In this document: positions 32,426-40,456 of the stretch, in pieces
Layout: every line of letters starts with the position of its first letter
Numbering within the stretch: the first letter of the stretch is position 1
NCBI GenBank assembly: GCA_002292855.1
Contig: DBBY01000038.1
Coordinates: forward strand, 23,204 to 87,203
Reading direction: 5' to 3'
DNA: 64,000 nucleotides
Source: Flavobacteriales bacterium UBA972
Lineage (GTDB): Bacteria > Bacteroidota > Bacteroidia > Flavobacteriales > Schleiferiaceae
Made by a program: the position numbers and the translations under genes
Notes under the pieces: generated by a model
The model's database searches: none
The model's input: only the letters and a program-made list of their open reading frames with translations
What the model was told of the DNA's origin: nothing

Positions 32426-34068
32426 TGCAAAGAATAATCCTCCTGTCTGCCCTGGTATTCTGGACCAGTGCTTCGTGGGCTCAAGACTCCGCAAAGAAAT
32501 ACTGGGTTTACCTCAATGAATCTGCTGTTGATTTTAGTCAACCCATGCTCGGCCCCGACGCATTGTCCCGCCGTAGCGCCCAAGGCATTGCCTTGAAAAC
32601 TAGTGACTTTGCCCTTCAGCAATCCGCTGTGACCGCAGTGAATAGGGTTGCTGGCGTAGTGGGTCGAAGCCGTTGGCTCAGGGCAGTAGTCGTCAGGGCT
32701 AATGATACCCAGATTGCGCAGCTCAAGTCCCTTCCAGAGGTTGCTTCGCTTCAGCCGGTGGGCATTATGAAGCGCTCTCTGACTGAGCTCGAGGTTCCGC
32801 TTAGCCCGGCCAGTAAGGGCGACAGTAAAGGCCTCGAGCCTGATGAAGCATCGCCCAAACCTTCGTCTGAAGAAGAGGGAATCCAGGCCTACCAGTACGG
32901 AGCCTCCTTGGCTCAAGTCACACAAATTCAGCTGGATGTGCTGCACGATGATGGTTTTGACGGTGCCGGAGTAAAGATTGCCCTCATGGACGGCGGTTTT
33001 ACAGGCGCTCAGACTCATTCGGCCTTTCTTGGGGCCTGGCAGCAGGGTCGGGTTTTGGGTACCTGGGATTACGTCGACGGAGACAGCAACGTCTTTCACC
33101 TCGGTAGCCACGGCATGAGCGTATGGAGTACCATTTGCTCCGACCTCGACGGAACCTTTGTAGGCACTGCGCCCAAGGCCTCGTTTTACCTTTTTAAGAC
33201 CGAGAATCAAGCCACAGAAACGATTGCAGAAGAGTACCATTGGGTAATGGCCGCCGAGCGCTCCGACTCCCTGGGCGTTGACGTGATCAATACCTCTCTG
33301 GGGTACACCACCTTCGATAACGGAATCGACGACCACAGCTACGCCGACATGGACGGGCGCAGTACCCCGATTTCTATTGCCGCAGTGGCGGCAGCCCGCA
33401 CCGGAATGATCCTTTGCATCTCCGCCGGCAACGAGGGCAGCTCCAGCTGGAAGTACATTTCTGCTCCTGCAGACGCTGATTCGATTTTAGCCGTCGGTGC
33501 CGTGGACCAGTTTGGCATTCGGGCAGGGTTTAGCAGCCAGGGCCCATCCTTTGACGGCCGCATCAAGCCCGACGTCGCCGCTCGAGGCCTGGGTGCCGCC
33601 GTCATGAATTCGAATGGCCAAGTAGCCACGTCATCAGGAACGAGCTTCTCGTCGCCCATCATGGCTGGGGCCATGGCCAGCCTGGTTCAGGCGGCCAAGA
33701 TGCTTCCCAACGGATATTCTGCTCAAAATTTGATTCAGCGCGTGCGCCTCTCTGCCAGTCAGGCCTTTGCGCCGGACTCTTTTTTGGGCTATGGTATCCC
33801 CAACTTTGCCACGGTCTACAACGGACTCGGTCTGAACAGCGCCCCAGTGAGTCATCCCTGGGTTCTCAACCAATCCAACGACGGAGCCTGGATTCTGCGC
33901 CGCATGGACCTGCGCAGCAGCGACCGCTTGGAGTATTTTGCGGCAGACGGAAGGCTGATTCAGTCTTTTGAGGTGGCACAGGGCCAAGCGGAGGTTCGCA
34001 TTGAACCCCAGTCCTTTTGGGGCTTTGTGCGCAGCAAGACCCAGGTCTTGCCCGTGGCTCCAAGGTAG
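32425..34068 (+). CDS. Secreted subtilisin-like serine protease, S8
   Basis: A 547-aa exported peptidase: signal MQRIILLSALVFWTSASWA, an inhibitor-like propeptide (about 20-150) with a Pro/Ser/Glu-rich stretch, then the S8 domain. The triad is visible as IALMDGGF (Asp), SHGMSVW (His) and GTSFSSPIMAG (Ser), with the oxyanion segment SAGNEG. The last 80 residues (LEYFAADGRLIQSFEVAQGQ) weakly resemble a type IX secretion C-terminal domain, so release through that system is possible. It is the last gene of the dnaE-MORN-mnmA run. Confidence 0.88.
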   Translation: MQRIILLSALVFWTSASWAQDSAKKYWVYLNESAVDFSQPMLGPDALSRRSAQGIALKTSDFALQQSAVTAVNRVAGVVGRSRWLRAVVVRANDTQIAQLKSLPEVASLQPVGIMKRSLTELEVPLSPASKGDSKGLEPDEASPKPSSEEEGIQAYQYGASLAQVTQIQLDVLHDDGFDGAGVKIALMDGGFTGAQTHSAFLGAWQQGRVLGTWDYVDGDSNVFHLGSHGMSVWSTICSDLDGTFVGTAPKASFYLFKTENQATETIAEEYHWVMAAERSDSLGVDVINTSLGYTTFDNGIDDHSYADMDGRSTPISIAAVAAARTGMILCISAGNEGSSSWKYISAPADADSILAVGAVDQFGIRAGFSSQGPSFDGRIKPDVAARGLGAAVMNSNGQVATSSGTSFSSPIMAGAMASLVQAAKMLPNGYSAQNLIQRVRLSASQAFAPDSFLGYGIPNFATVYNGLGLNSAPVSHPWVLNQSNDGAWILRRMDLRSSDRLEYFAADGRLIQSFEVAQGQAEVRIEPQSFWGFVRSKTQVLPVAPR

Positions 34069-34131
34069 TTGGGCTCCACAATCGTGGGCCATTTTATGCA
34101 CGGGAGTTAATCCGCACAAAGTCTCAATTGA

Positions 34132-34728
34132 CTAAAATCGGGCGTCGTAGGTCGTGCCCATGCTCGGCTTCTCGCCCAAGAGGCGTGCCATGCAAACCTT
34201 TTTTACCATGTTGAACACGGCCATGTGAACGTCCTCAGCCACCTCCATGTCCATGGCGACGGAGTGGATGTTGAGGTCGGCCATTTCTCGGAGCAAACCG
34301 CCCTTGAAACCGGTCATTCCCACCAGGGTAGCCCCGTTGGCTTGGGCGTATTCCCCTGCCTTTAGGACGTTGCGCGAGTTTCCGCTGCCGCTGATTCCAA
34401 TGACTAAGTCTCCGGGCTGAAGGTAGTTTTTGAGTGGCTCAACAAAAATGTCGTCCCAGCCGATGTCGTTGGCAATGGCCATCATGCTGGGGAGATTATC
34501 GTTGAGACAGATCATTTTAAACCGCTTGTCAAGTCCGTAGGAGGCACCTTTGAGGAAGTCCCCTGCCGCGTGGCTTGCGCTGGCACCGGAGCCGCCGTTG
34601 CCCATGGTAAAAATCTGGGCTCCGCGCTCGTGGGCATCCAAAAAAAGTGCAGCAAGCTGGTCAATAGCATTCATATCAAGCGCTTCAAGCGTTTGAATGA
34701 GAAGGCTGCGGTATTCGGTGGGATTCAT
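34132..34728 (-). CDS. gmhA: Sedoheptulose 7-phosphate isomerase GmhA
   Basis: A 198-aa SIS-domain isomerase that makes D-glycero-D-manno-heptose 7-phosphate, the first step of heptose synthesis. TMGNGGSGASASHAAGDFLKG is the signature, followed by GDLVIGISGSGNSRNV and EDVHMAVFNMVKK with the catalytic His/Glu region. Third gene of the heptose operon, 12 bp after hddA. Together with the kinase and the fused phosphatase/guanylyltransferase, the whole route to GDP-heptose is encoded. Confidence 0.93.
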   Translation of the reverse strand: MNPTEYRSLLIQTLEALDMNAIDQLAALFLDAHERGAQIFTMGNGGSGASASHAAGDFLKGASYGLDKRFKMICLNDNLPSMMAIANDIGWDDIFVEPLKNYLQPGDLVIGISGSGNSRNVLKAGEYAQANGATLVGMTGFKGGLLREMADLNIHSVAMDMEVAEDVHMAVFNMVKKVCMARLLGEKPSMGTTYDARF

Positions 34729-34740
34729 GCTGGGTTCGGT

Positions 34741-35739
34741 TTAGCGCTGCAAGTTCGGTTGTTCGTCGGAATAAATGATGCGAGAGCCCTCACTGTCCCA
34801 GTTAAAGGGAAAAGGGCGAAGGTCGCTGAGTGCCGCATCCAGGGCAGCATGGTCTTGTGGTCGCGCCACAAAGAGCATGAACCCACCGCCTCCTGCGCCA
34901 AGAAGTTTGCCGCCTAGGGCTCCGGCCTTCATTCCTCGCTCGTAGGCATTTTGAATGGCCGAATCGCTGATTCCGCTGGCAAGACTTTGCTTGAGCAGCC
35001 AGTTTTCGTGCATTAATCGGCCGCATTCGGTCCAATTGCTCGTTCCAAGGGCTGCCGCTAAAGGGTCTACAAGCTGAACCATTTCGCGCAAAACGTCCTG
35101 CTTGCTCCGCTTGGCGCTCTCCAAACTTTGCTGGGCCAAAATAGCCGATGCGGAGCGTTGATTGCCCAAATAATACAGCCTTAGGTGCCGCAGCCAGCCC
35201 TCCGGGTCGGGAAGCGCCACAGGGTGCACACTCACGGATTCGTCGGGCTCAAAACGGTAAATATGAAAGCCCCCAAAGGCCGCCGCGTACTGATCCTGCT
35301 TGCCAATGGGTTCGCCCAAATCGCCGAGTTCTACCATGCAGGCCTGCTCCGCGAGCCAAGACTTGGATGCTTCGTCGCCCCTCCCAAGCCTTGCCATGAG
35401 GTTGTGCAGGGTTCCCACCGTGAACGACGACGACGAGCCCATTCCGGTGCCCGAAGGCACGTCGGCAATGCTGCTGATTTCTAGTCCGGTCCCAAGGTTT
35501 AAGCGGGTCAGAATAGCCCGCAGTAGGGGGTGCTGAAGGGCTCCAACGCTCGAAACCGTTTCGGTGCTCGAGTACTTCGTGCGGATTTGTCCCGATTCAA
35601 AAAAATCGTGGCTGCTGACGTAGAGGTACTTGTCAATGGTGCTCGAGAGCACGGCGCCTCCGTGCTCGCGGTAGTAGGCGGGCAGGTCAGAACCCCCACC
35701 GACGTAGGATATTCTAAAGGGAGTGCGGCTAATGATCAT
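34741..35739 (-). CDS. hddA: D-glycero-alpha-D-manno-heptose 7-phosphate kinase (HddA type)
   Basis: A 332-aa GHMP kinase. Start taken at ATG 35739 (MIISRTPFRISYVGGGSDLPAYY), overlapping the upstream gene by 4 bp (ATGA). GHMP motif 2, DVPSGTGMGSSSSFTVG, binds ATP, and LGGKLLGAGGGGFMLF is motif 3. HddA phosphorylates the 1-position in the alpha (GDP) route, as opposed to HldE of the beta (ADP) route. A fucokinase-like GHMP protein would look similar, but the flanking gmhA and gmhB domains settle the choice. Confidence 0.92.
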   Translation of the reverse strand: MIISRTPFRISYVGGGSDLPAYYREHGGAVLSSTIDKYLYVSSHDFFESGQIRTKYSSTETVSSVGALQHPLLRAILTRLNLGTGLEISSIADVPSGTGMGSSSSFTVGTLHNLMARLGRGDEASKSWLAEQACMVELGDLGEPIGKQDQYAAAFGGFHIYRFEPDESVSVHPVALPDPEGWLRHLRLYYLGNQRSASAILAQQSLESAKRSKQDVLREMVQLVDPLAAALGTSNWTECGRLMHENWLLKQSLASGISDSAIQNAYERGMKAGALGGKLLGAGGGGFMLFVARPQDHAALDAALSDLRPFPFNWDSEGSRIIYSDEQPNLQR

Positions 35740-37067
35740 TGAGGCGAAGTTCGCACCTTTTCTCGTTCCAATATCCAATCGACGGCCGCAGACAAATCGT
35801 CTACCTGAGCAGTGGGCTGCACTTCGCTCGGCAAGAGTCCGTGCCCCGTACGCACGCGCAGAGTCGCGGCAAGCCCGGCTGCCTGGCCTGCCTGAATGTC
35901 TCGCGGACTGTCGCCCACCATGAAGCTCTCGCTTAAATTCACATTAAAGCGCTCCCCCGCCTCGAGGAGCATGCCGGGCTTGGGCTTTCGGCAGCTGCAT
36001 TCGATTTTGTAGGCGGGGTTTTCTTCAGGAAAACCTCCCTTCGGATGGTGCGGACAGTAGTAAATGGCGTCCACAAAGGCACCCGCTTCATCGGCCAGTA
36101 GGCGTTCCATGCGGGCATGAATGCGATCCACGCCCGCTTCGTCGGTCAGATTCCGCGCTACAACGCTTTGGTTGGTGACCACCACCGCAATAAAGTTGCT
36201 TTGGTTGAGCCGGTAAATTGCCTCGGCGGCCCCGGGAATGAGCTCCATTTCGTCGGGACTTTTAATTAAGTCGCTGTCTATATTGATGACTCCATCGCGG
36301 TCCAGAAACACGGCGCGCTGCGGGTTGCGCAGGTTGCGGGCTTCGACCTTGCCGCTGCGCAGGGCGCCTTCGACCTGATCGCGTCGCTTGGGATTGCCCA
36401 TGTCTTTAATGTACTCTGGGCTCGAGTAGGCAAACATTCGGAGTTGTTCAACCCAAACTGGGAACAAATCGCGGCCAAAATCGCTGGATACTCCTTGCGG
36501 AATATGCTGAAGCACGCTCGGTTCAAAAAGATAAAGCGCCGCATTCACTGCGTTGCGGACCTCTCGTTCTGCGGGGTGGGGTTTGCCATAGACCGCTCGG
36601 ATTCGCCCTGTGGCGTCGGCGTCGACCAAATCGCTGTCGTAGGGATGGTCGTTGGGGTGCACCAAAAGGCTGGCATCGGCCAGATTAAGACGGTGGTAGG
36701 CCTCCATGCGCCCCAGGTCAATGCTGCTCAAGGTGTCGGCATAAAAAACCCAAAAGGGCTCGTGACCGAGGTAGTCTTTTAGTTCTGCCAGGGCTCCAGC
36801 AGTTCCAAGAGGTTCTGATTCAACAAAATAATCAATGGAAACTCCCCAGGCTGAACCGTCGCCAAAGTGGCTTTGAAGCTGCTCGCCGAGGTGCCCGAGC
36901 GTGAAAATAAACCTGCGCAAACCCTGGGCAGCATAGGTGCGCACCAGGTGTTCCGCAATGGGGATTCCGTCAACCGGAACCATGGGCTTGGCCAGGCCCG
37001 GGAAGGCCGGAGCAAGTCTGGTTCCCTTACCGCCTGCTAAAACGACTGCGGTAGAAACAGCAGTCAT
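35736..37067 (-). CDS. Fused heptose-1-P guanylyltransferase (HddC) and heptose bisphosphate phosphatase (GmhB)
   Basis: A 443-aa bifunctional protein. Residues about 1-235 are a nucleotidyltransferase: VVLAGGKGTRLAP, then FYADTLSSID at the metal site and YIKDMGNPKR. Residues about 250-443 are a HAD phosphatase: FLDRDGVIN with Asp256 and Asp258, VVTNQS, and the zinc loop CPHHP ... CSCRKPKPGM that marks GmhB, then MVGDSPRDI. The two activities follow one another in the pathway (remove the 7-phosphate, then charge the 1-phosphate with GMP), with HddA and GmhA in the same operon. GDP-heptose feeds S-layer, capsule or lipopolysaccharide glycans. First gene of the operon. Confidence 0.92.
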   Translation of the reverse strand: MTAVSTAVVLAGGKGTRLAPAFPGLAKPMVPVDGIPIAEHLVRTYAAQGLRRFIFTLGHLGEQLQSHFGDGSAWGVSIDYFVESEPLGTAGALAELKDYLGHEPFWVFYADTLSSIDLGRMEAYHRLNLADASLLVHPNDHPYDSDLVDADATGRIRAVYGKPHPAEREVRNAVNAALYLFEPSVLQHIPQGVSSDFGRDLFPVWVEQLRMFAYSSPEYIKDMGNPKRRDQVEGALRSGKVEARNLRNPQRAVFLDRDGVINIDSDLIKSPDEMELIPGAAEAIYRLNQSNFIAVVVTNQSVVARNLTDEAGVDRIHARMERLLADEAGAFVDAIYYCPHHPKGGFPEENPAYKIECSCRKPKPGMLLEAGERFNVNLSESFMVGDSPRDIQAGQAAGLAATLRVRTGHGLLPSEVQPTAQVDDLSAAVDWILEREKVRTSPQ

Positions 37068-37072
37068 GCTGC

Positions 37073-37390
37073 CTAAATATGTGCTTCGATCTTCGAAGCA
37101 AGAATGTTCTTTGGAACGACGCCAACTTGCTTGTCGACGATTTCGCCACCCTTAAAAATAAGTAGGGTAGGAATGTTTCGGATTCCAAACTGGGAGGCAA
37201 GTTCACCCTCGCTGTCCACGTTAACCTTGCCGACCGTAGCACGCCCTTCAAAGTCAATGGCCAACTCCGAAACGATGGGCCCAACCACGCGGCATGGTCC
37301 GCACCATTCTGCCCAAAAGTCCACGAGGACTGGCTTGTCGGAGCTAAGTACGAGTTCTTTGAAGTTTGCAGCAGTAAAGTCTAGAGCCAT
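37073..37390 (-). CDS. trxA: Thioredoxin
   Basis: A 105-aa cytoplasmic thiol-disulfide oxidoreductase with the active site WCGPC (Cys30, Cys33) in VLVDFWAEWCGPC, and IPTLLIFKGG with the cis-Pro. Single domain, no signal peptide. A TATCTTTG box lies 31 bp upstream. The heptose operon starts 5 bp beyond its stop on the same strand, so it may be read through from here. Confidence 0.96.
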   Translation of the reverse strand: MALDFTAANFKELVLSSDKPVLVDFWAEWCGPCRVVGPIVSELAIDFEGRATVGKVNVDSEGELASQFGIRNIPTLLIFKGGEIVDKQVGVVPKNILASKIEAHI

Positions 37391-37421
37391 GGTTTTAATT
37401 TGTTAGTGGAGCTTAGTCATG

Positions 37422-37429
37422 CAAAGATA
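37422..37429 (-). promoter_or_regulatory. Bacteroidota -7 box (TATCTTTG) before trxA
   Basis: On the minus strand TATCTTTG fits TAnnTTTG exactly, 31 nt before the trxA ATG. No good TTG element is seen 19-20 nt further upstream. Confidence 0.5.
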
Positions 37430-37526
37430 CGAAGCCCAAACGTGGAGCTTTGCCTATGATAGCCCTGAATTATATAGATTTTTTAAACCGGTTTAGGTGC
37501 ATAATCCATTTAAAAAAATAATTTTA

Positions 37527-37534
37527 TACCTTTA
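37527..37534 (+). promoter_or_regulatory. Candidate -7 box (TACCTTTA) before Kazal gene
   Basis: The same octamer as before dnaE, one mismatch from TAnnTTTG, in an AT-rich upstream region. It ends 1 nt before the first ATG and 7 nt before the second, so it favours the second as start, with little or no leader. Confidence 0.3.
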
Positions 37535-37541
37535 AATGGCC

Positions 37542-37760
37542 ATGAAGTTTGCCGCAACCCTCCTCCTTGTTTTGGCTTTTGCCCTCTCGTCCTGTGAAGG
37601 CCCCATAGACCCGGCCTGCAAAGGCGAGGCCAGGTTAGACTGCGTTTGCCCACAGAACTATGCCCCAGTCTGCGGTTGCGACGAGGTCACCTACGGCAAC
37701 AGCTGCGAGGCGGAATGCGCAGGCGTAAAATCATGGACTCCTGGGGAGTGCGGCAACTAG
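37542..37760 (+). CDS. Kazal-type protease inhibitor lipoprotein
   Basis: A 72-aa lipoprotein: signal MKFAATLLLVLAFALSSC, then one Kazal domain with CVCPQNYAPVCGCDEVTYGNSCEAECAG and a closing TPGEC. The VCG-x-D-x-x-TYxNxCxA core is diagnostic; the reactive-site P1 residue should lie just after the second CxC, near Pro-Gln-Asn-Tyr. Kazal proteins block serine proteases, so this may guard the cell against its own or foreign subtilases. Two start codons are possible (37536 and 37542); I prefer 37542 because a TACCTTTA box ends at 37534. Confidence 0.9.
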   Translation: MKFAATLLLVLAFALSSCEGPIDPACKGEARLDCVCPQNYAPVCGCDEVTYGNSCEAECAGVKSWTPGECGN

Positions 37761-37823
37761 CGCCGACCTAGTCCTTAGCATCAAGTGATTCAGGCTGAGC
37801 CAGCTAGGGCTTGATGCCAACAA

Positions 37824-37850
37824 AAAAGCCTGCAGATAAAGCAGGCTTTT
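37824..37850. terminator. Bidirectional terminator between Kazal gene and tRNA-Asp
   Basis: Stem AAAAGCCTGC/GCAGGCTTTT (10 bp) with a 7-nt loop. T-rich ends exist on both strands, so it can serve the Kazal gene on + and tRNA-Asp on -. Confidence 0.85.
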
Positions 37851-37860
37851 GTGTTTCTGG

Positions 37861-37934
37861 CGGTGCGGACGGGACTCGAACCCGCGACCCCCGGCGTGAC
37901 AGGCCGGTATTCTAACCAACTGAACTACCGCACC
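37861..37934 (-). tRNA. tRNA-Asp (anticodon GTC)
   Basis: 74-nt cloverleaf on the minus strand. Acceptor GGTGCGG/CCGCACC with discriminator G (as in tRNA-Asp); anticodon arm CCGGC-CTGTCAC-GCCGG gives GTC; T-arm GCGGG-TTCGAGT-CCCGT. CCA is not encoded. Confidence 0.96.
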
Positions 37935-37944
37935 AGAAGGGCTG

Positions 37945-37952
37945 CAAATATA
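37945..37952 (-). promoter_or_regulatory. Bacteroidota -7 box (TATATTTG) of tRNA-Asp
   Basis: TATATTTG on the minus strand, 10 nt before the mature tRNA; identical to the box before tRNA-Arg. It lies in the 24-bp space behind the LolC-like permease gene. Confidence 0.55.
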
Positions 37953-37958
37953 CGCGGT

Positions 37959-39131
37959 CTAGGTAGATTTTAAAATGCTTGCCGGACTCATTTTTTTAAT
38001 CCAAATCCAGGGTAAAAACAGGGAGGGAGTGAAGCTCAAAATGACCGCCAAATAGAGCCATAAAAAACGGCTAAATTCCCATGATACAGGAACTTGATCC
38101 ACATAGTAGGTATCGGGATTAAGGCGAATTATGCCCGTCATCTCTTGGGTAAAGAGAAGGGCGAAGGCAATTCCCGTTCCCCAAAGAGCCCCTCGAAGCA
38201 TCATGGGCGCAAGCATTCCGGCCAAAGCAAGGGGAGCCTGAGATGCTGACCAGCCCAGGGCGCGCAACAAGGCTAGGGCGCGCTGCTGCTCCAGAGAAAG
38301 TATGAGTAGGGTTCCGCCCAGGTTCACGGCGCCTACAATCATGAGTACCAAGGCCAAAATGGTCACGTTGGCATCAAATAAATCCAGCCATTGATACAGG
38401 GCAACAAGATCATCCTGAGGTAAATAGACTTCAAGATTAAAGGGAATCTCCTCACGAAGGAGCTTCGCCTCAGCGCCAGTGAACGCTGACTCGTCGATGC
38501 GCACCCAGGTCGCTTGGGCGCTGTCGGGCCATCGCTGCAGCGTGCGGATTCCGTCGAGCAGTCCTACCGCAGTTTGTGAATCCCATTCGGCCAGGCCTGT
38601 TTCGTACAGTCCGGTTACGGTGAGGTAGCGAAGGGTAGGGGCGGCGCCGGTTTCACGGCTTGCATAAAAGGGCATCTCGTCGCCCACTTTGAGACCAAGT
38701 CGAGCACTTAGCTTTCGGCTCAGTACTACGTCGTAGGTGCTTTGTGGGGCAACCCCGTCCACCAAAAGCTGGTCCCACTGGGGATTCCATCGCTGCCAAC
38801 CAAGCCACTGCAGACCCTCCATGCCCTCGGGACCAGAAGCTACGCCGGCCTTCCAAGCCATTTGCATCCAGCGTGCGGAGTCCAGGTCCAATACCTGGTA
38901 GTGAGGCTGGGTTTCGTAGGGGCTGTTTTGGTCCAGGCTCCGAATTTGCGCGCTGCCATAGAATAAACCGACCTTTTGGCGTATCGCGGATTGTAGTCCG
39001 CCCGAGAAGGACGTGGCGAGGGTAAGTGTCGCAAAGGTGCTTGCTACCACGGCGGTGGCTATTATCTTGGCCCTGCGTTGCCCTTGGCTGGATGCACTCC
39101 AGCGCCGACCGAGCAGCCAAGAAAAACTCAT
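37959..39131 (-). CDS. LolC/LolE-like ABC transporter permease
   Basis: A 390-aa inner-membrane protein of the MacB/FtsX type: one helix near the N-terminus (IIATAVVASTFATLTLATS), a periplasmic domain of about 200 residues, then three helices at the end (VTILALVLMIVGAVNLGGTLLIL; APMMLRGALWGTGIAFALLF; LWLYLAVILSFTPSLFLPW). The segment RALALLRALGWSASQ is the coupling loop that meets the ATPase. LolC/E proteins extract lipoproteins for the outer membrane. No ATPase gene is adjacent, so it would pair with a LolD encoded elsewhere. ATG 39131 overlaps the divergent gene's ATG in a CATG. Confidence 0.85.
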   Translation of the reverse strand: MSFSWLLGRRWSASSQGQRRAKIIATAVVASTFATLTLATSFSGGLQSAIRQKVGLFYGSAQIRSLDQNSPYETQPHYQVLDLDSARWMQMAWKAGVASGPEGMEGLQWLGWQRWNPQWDQLLVDGVAPQSTYDVVLSRKLSARLGLKVGDEMPFYASRETGAAPTLRYLTVTGLYETGLAEWDSQTAVGLLDGIRTLQRWPDSAQATWVRIDESAFTGAEAKLLREEIPFNLEVYLPQDDLVALYQWLDLFDANVTILALVLMIVGAVNLGGTLLILSLEQQRALALLRALGWSASQAPLALAGMLAPMMLRGALWGTGIAFALLFTQEMTGIIRLNPDTYYVDQVPVSWEFSRFLWLYLAVILSFTPSLFLPWIWIKKMSPASILKST

Positions 39132-40452
39132 GCGTTGGAAGAATCCCATCATTAGCAAAAGTACGAGGCTAGTCCTCGCCATGGGACTGCTTTTTGCCTC
39201 CCTGGGGCTCGAAGGCCAAAACCTGCGCCTTGGTGCGGAACGCGAACGGCTCTACATGCCCAATTTGCGAGGCAAGCGGGTAGCAGTAGTTGCGCACGCC
39301 GCCTCTATTGCCGATTCGGAGCACAGCGTGGACCGACTGCTTCGCCGCGGGGTGGACCTTCGTTTTGTCTTCACCCCAGAGCACGGGTTCCGGGGTACTG
39401 CCTCTGCAGGCGAGAAGGTGGAGTCTGCCCGAGACGAGCAAACCGGACTTCGCCTTGTTTCGCTTTATGGGGACCGCCGCAGACCGTCTGCCGCCGACAT
39501 GGACAGCATCGACGTGGTCGTCTTCGACCTTCAGGACCTGAGCATCCGTTTTTATACCTACGTTTCGACCCTGATTTATGTCATGGAGGCCTGCGCAGAG
39601 TACCAAAAAACCCTCATTGTGCTTGACCGCCCGAGCCCTTTTGCCGACGTGGTCGACGGGCCCATACTCGATACCGCCCGGCACCGGAGTTTTGTCGGTT
39701 TGCACCCGGTCCCCGTGCTTTATGGACTTACCTCTGGGGAATACGCGCTCATGGCCAAGGGAGAACAGTGGGTGCGCGGTGCGGATTCTTTGGATTTGCA
39801 GGTGGTCCCCGTGGAACACTACCGCCGCGAGCGGGTCTATCCTTCGTCGCCTCCTTCCCCGAACCTAGCTAGTCAAAATGCCATTAACTGGTACCCCTCT
39901 CTATGCTTTTTTGAGGCTACCGACGTGTCGGTGGGTCGCGGAACCGATGCTCCTTTTGAGCAATACGGCGCTCCCTGGTGGGGAGATTCCAGCCATTTCT
40001 TTGATCCGGTCTCTCGCATTGGCGCTTTAGCGCCTCCGCACGAAGGCGACAGGGTGCTGGGAGTGGATTTGCGCAAGGTGCCTGCGCCGCTCGGTATCGA
40101 TTGGTCGCACCTCTGGGAGGCAAAGTACCGGTACGATTCCCTTCGCATAGCCGACAGCATGACGGTTTACCCGCCCTTTGCGCGGACCTTTATTAACCGG
40201 TTGTCGGGAACTTCTTCGCTGATGCAGGCCCTTGACGAGGGCTGGACCGCAGAACAATTCCAAGGCTCCTACTTTAGCGACGTGCTTCGGTACAATCTGG
40301 CCCGTCAGCGCTACCTGCTGTATGAGTCCATAATCGACTACCAGCCGGGCATGGTGGTTCCGAGTCTTGAGCAAGAACCCTTGCCCGCGCAAGCGCCGGC
40401 GCGCAAGCCCTGGTGGCGCAAGAAGGTTCGGTCTGCGTCCCGCTTGCCCTGA
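39130..40452 (+). CDS. DUF1343/NamZ-like exo-beta-N-acetylmuramidase (GH171)
   Basis: A 440-aa exported protein. The signal peptide fits ATG 39130 (basic RWKNPIISKSTR, then LVLAMGLLFASLGL); a start at 39181 would lose the basic segment. Family landmarks are FTPEHGFRG, SLYGDRRRPS, VVVFDLQDLSIRFYTYVSTL, LDRPSPF and FEATDVSVGRGTDAPFEQYGAPWW. NamZ, a characterised member, releases MurNAc from the ends of peptidoglycan chains, which suggests a role in wall recycling here. It is divergent from the permease gene, with no spacer between starts. Confidence 0.85.
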   Translation: MRWKNPIISKSTRLVLAMGLLFASLGLEGQNLRLGAERERLYMPNLRGKRVAVVAHAASIADSEHSVDRLLRRGVDLRFVFTPEHGFRGTASAGEKVESARDEQTGLRLVSLYGDRRRPSAADMDSIDVVVFDLQDLSIRFYTYVSTLIYVMEACAEYQKTLIVLDRPSPFADVVDGPILDTARHRSFVGLHPVPVLYGLTSGEYALMAKGEQWVRGADSLDLQVVPVEHYRRERVYPSSPPSPNLASQNAINWYPSLCFFEATDVSVGRGTDAPFEQYGAPWWGDSSHFFDPVSRIGALAPPHEGDRVLGVDLRKVPAPLGIDWSHLWEAKYRYDSLRIADSMTVYPPFARTFINRLSGTSSLMQALDEGWTAEQFQGSYFSDVLRYNLARQRYLLYESIIDYQPGMVVPSLEQEPLPAQAPARKPWWRKKVRSASRLP

Positions 40453-40456
40453 CTAC

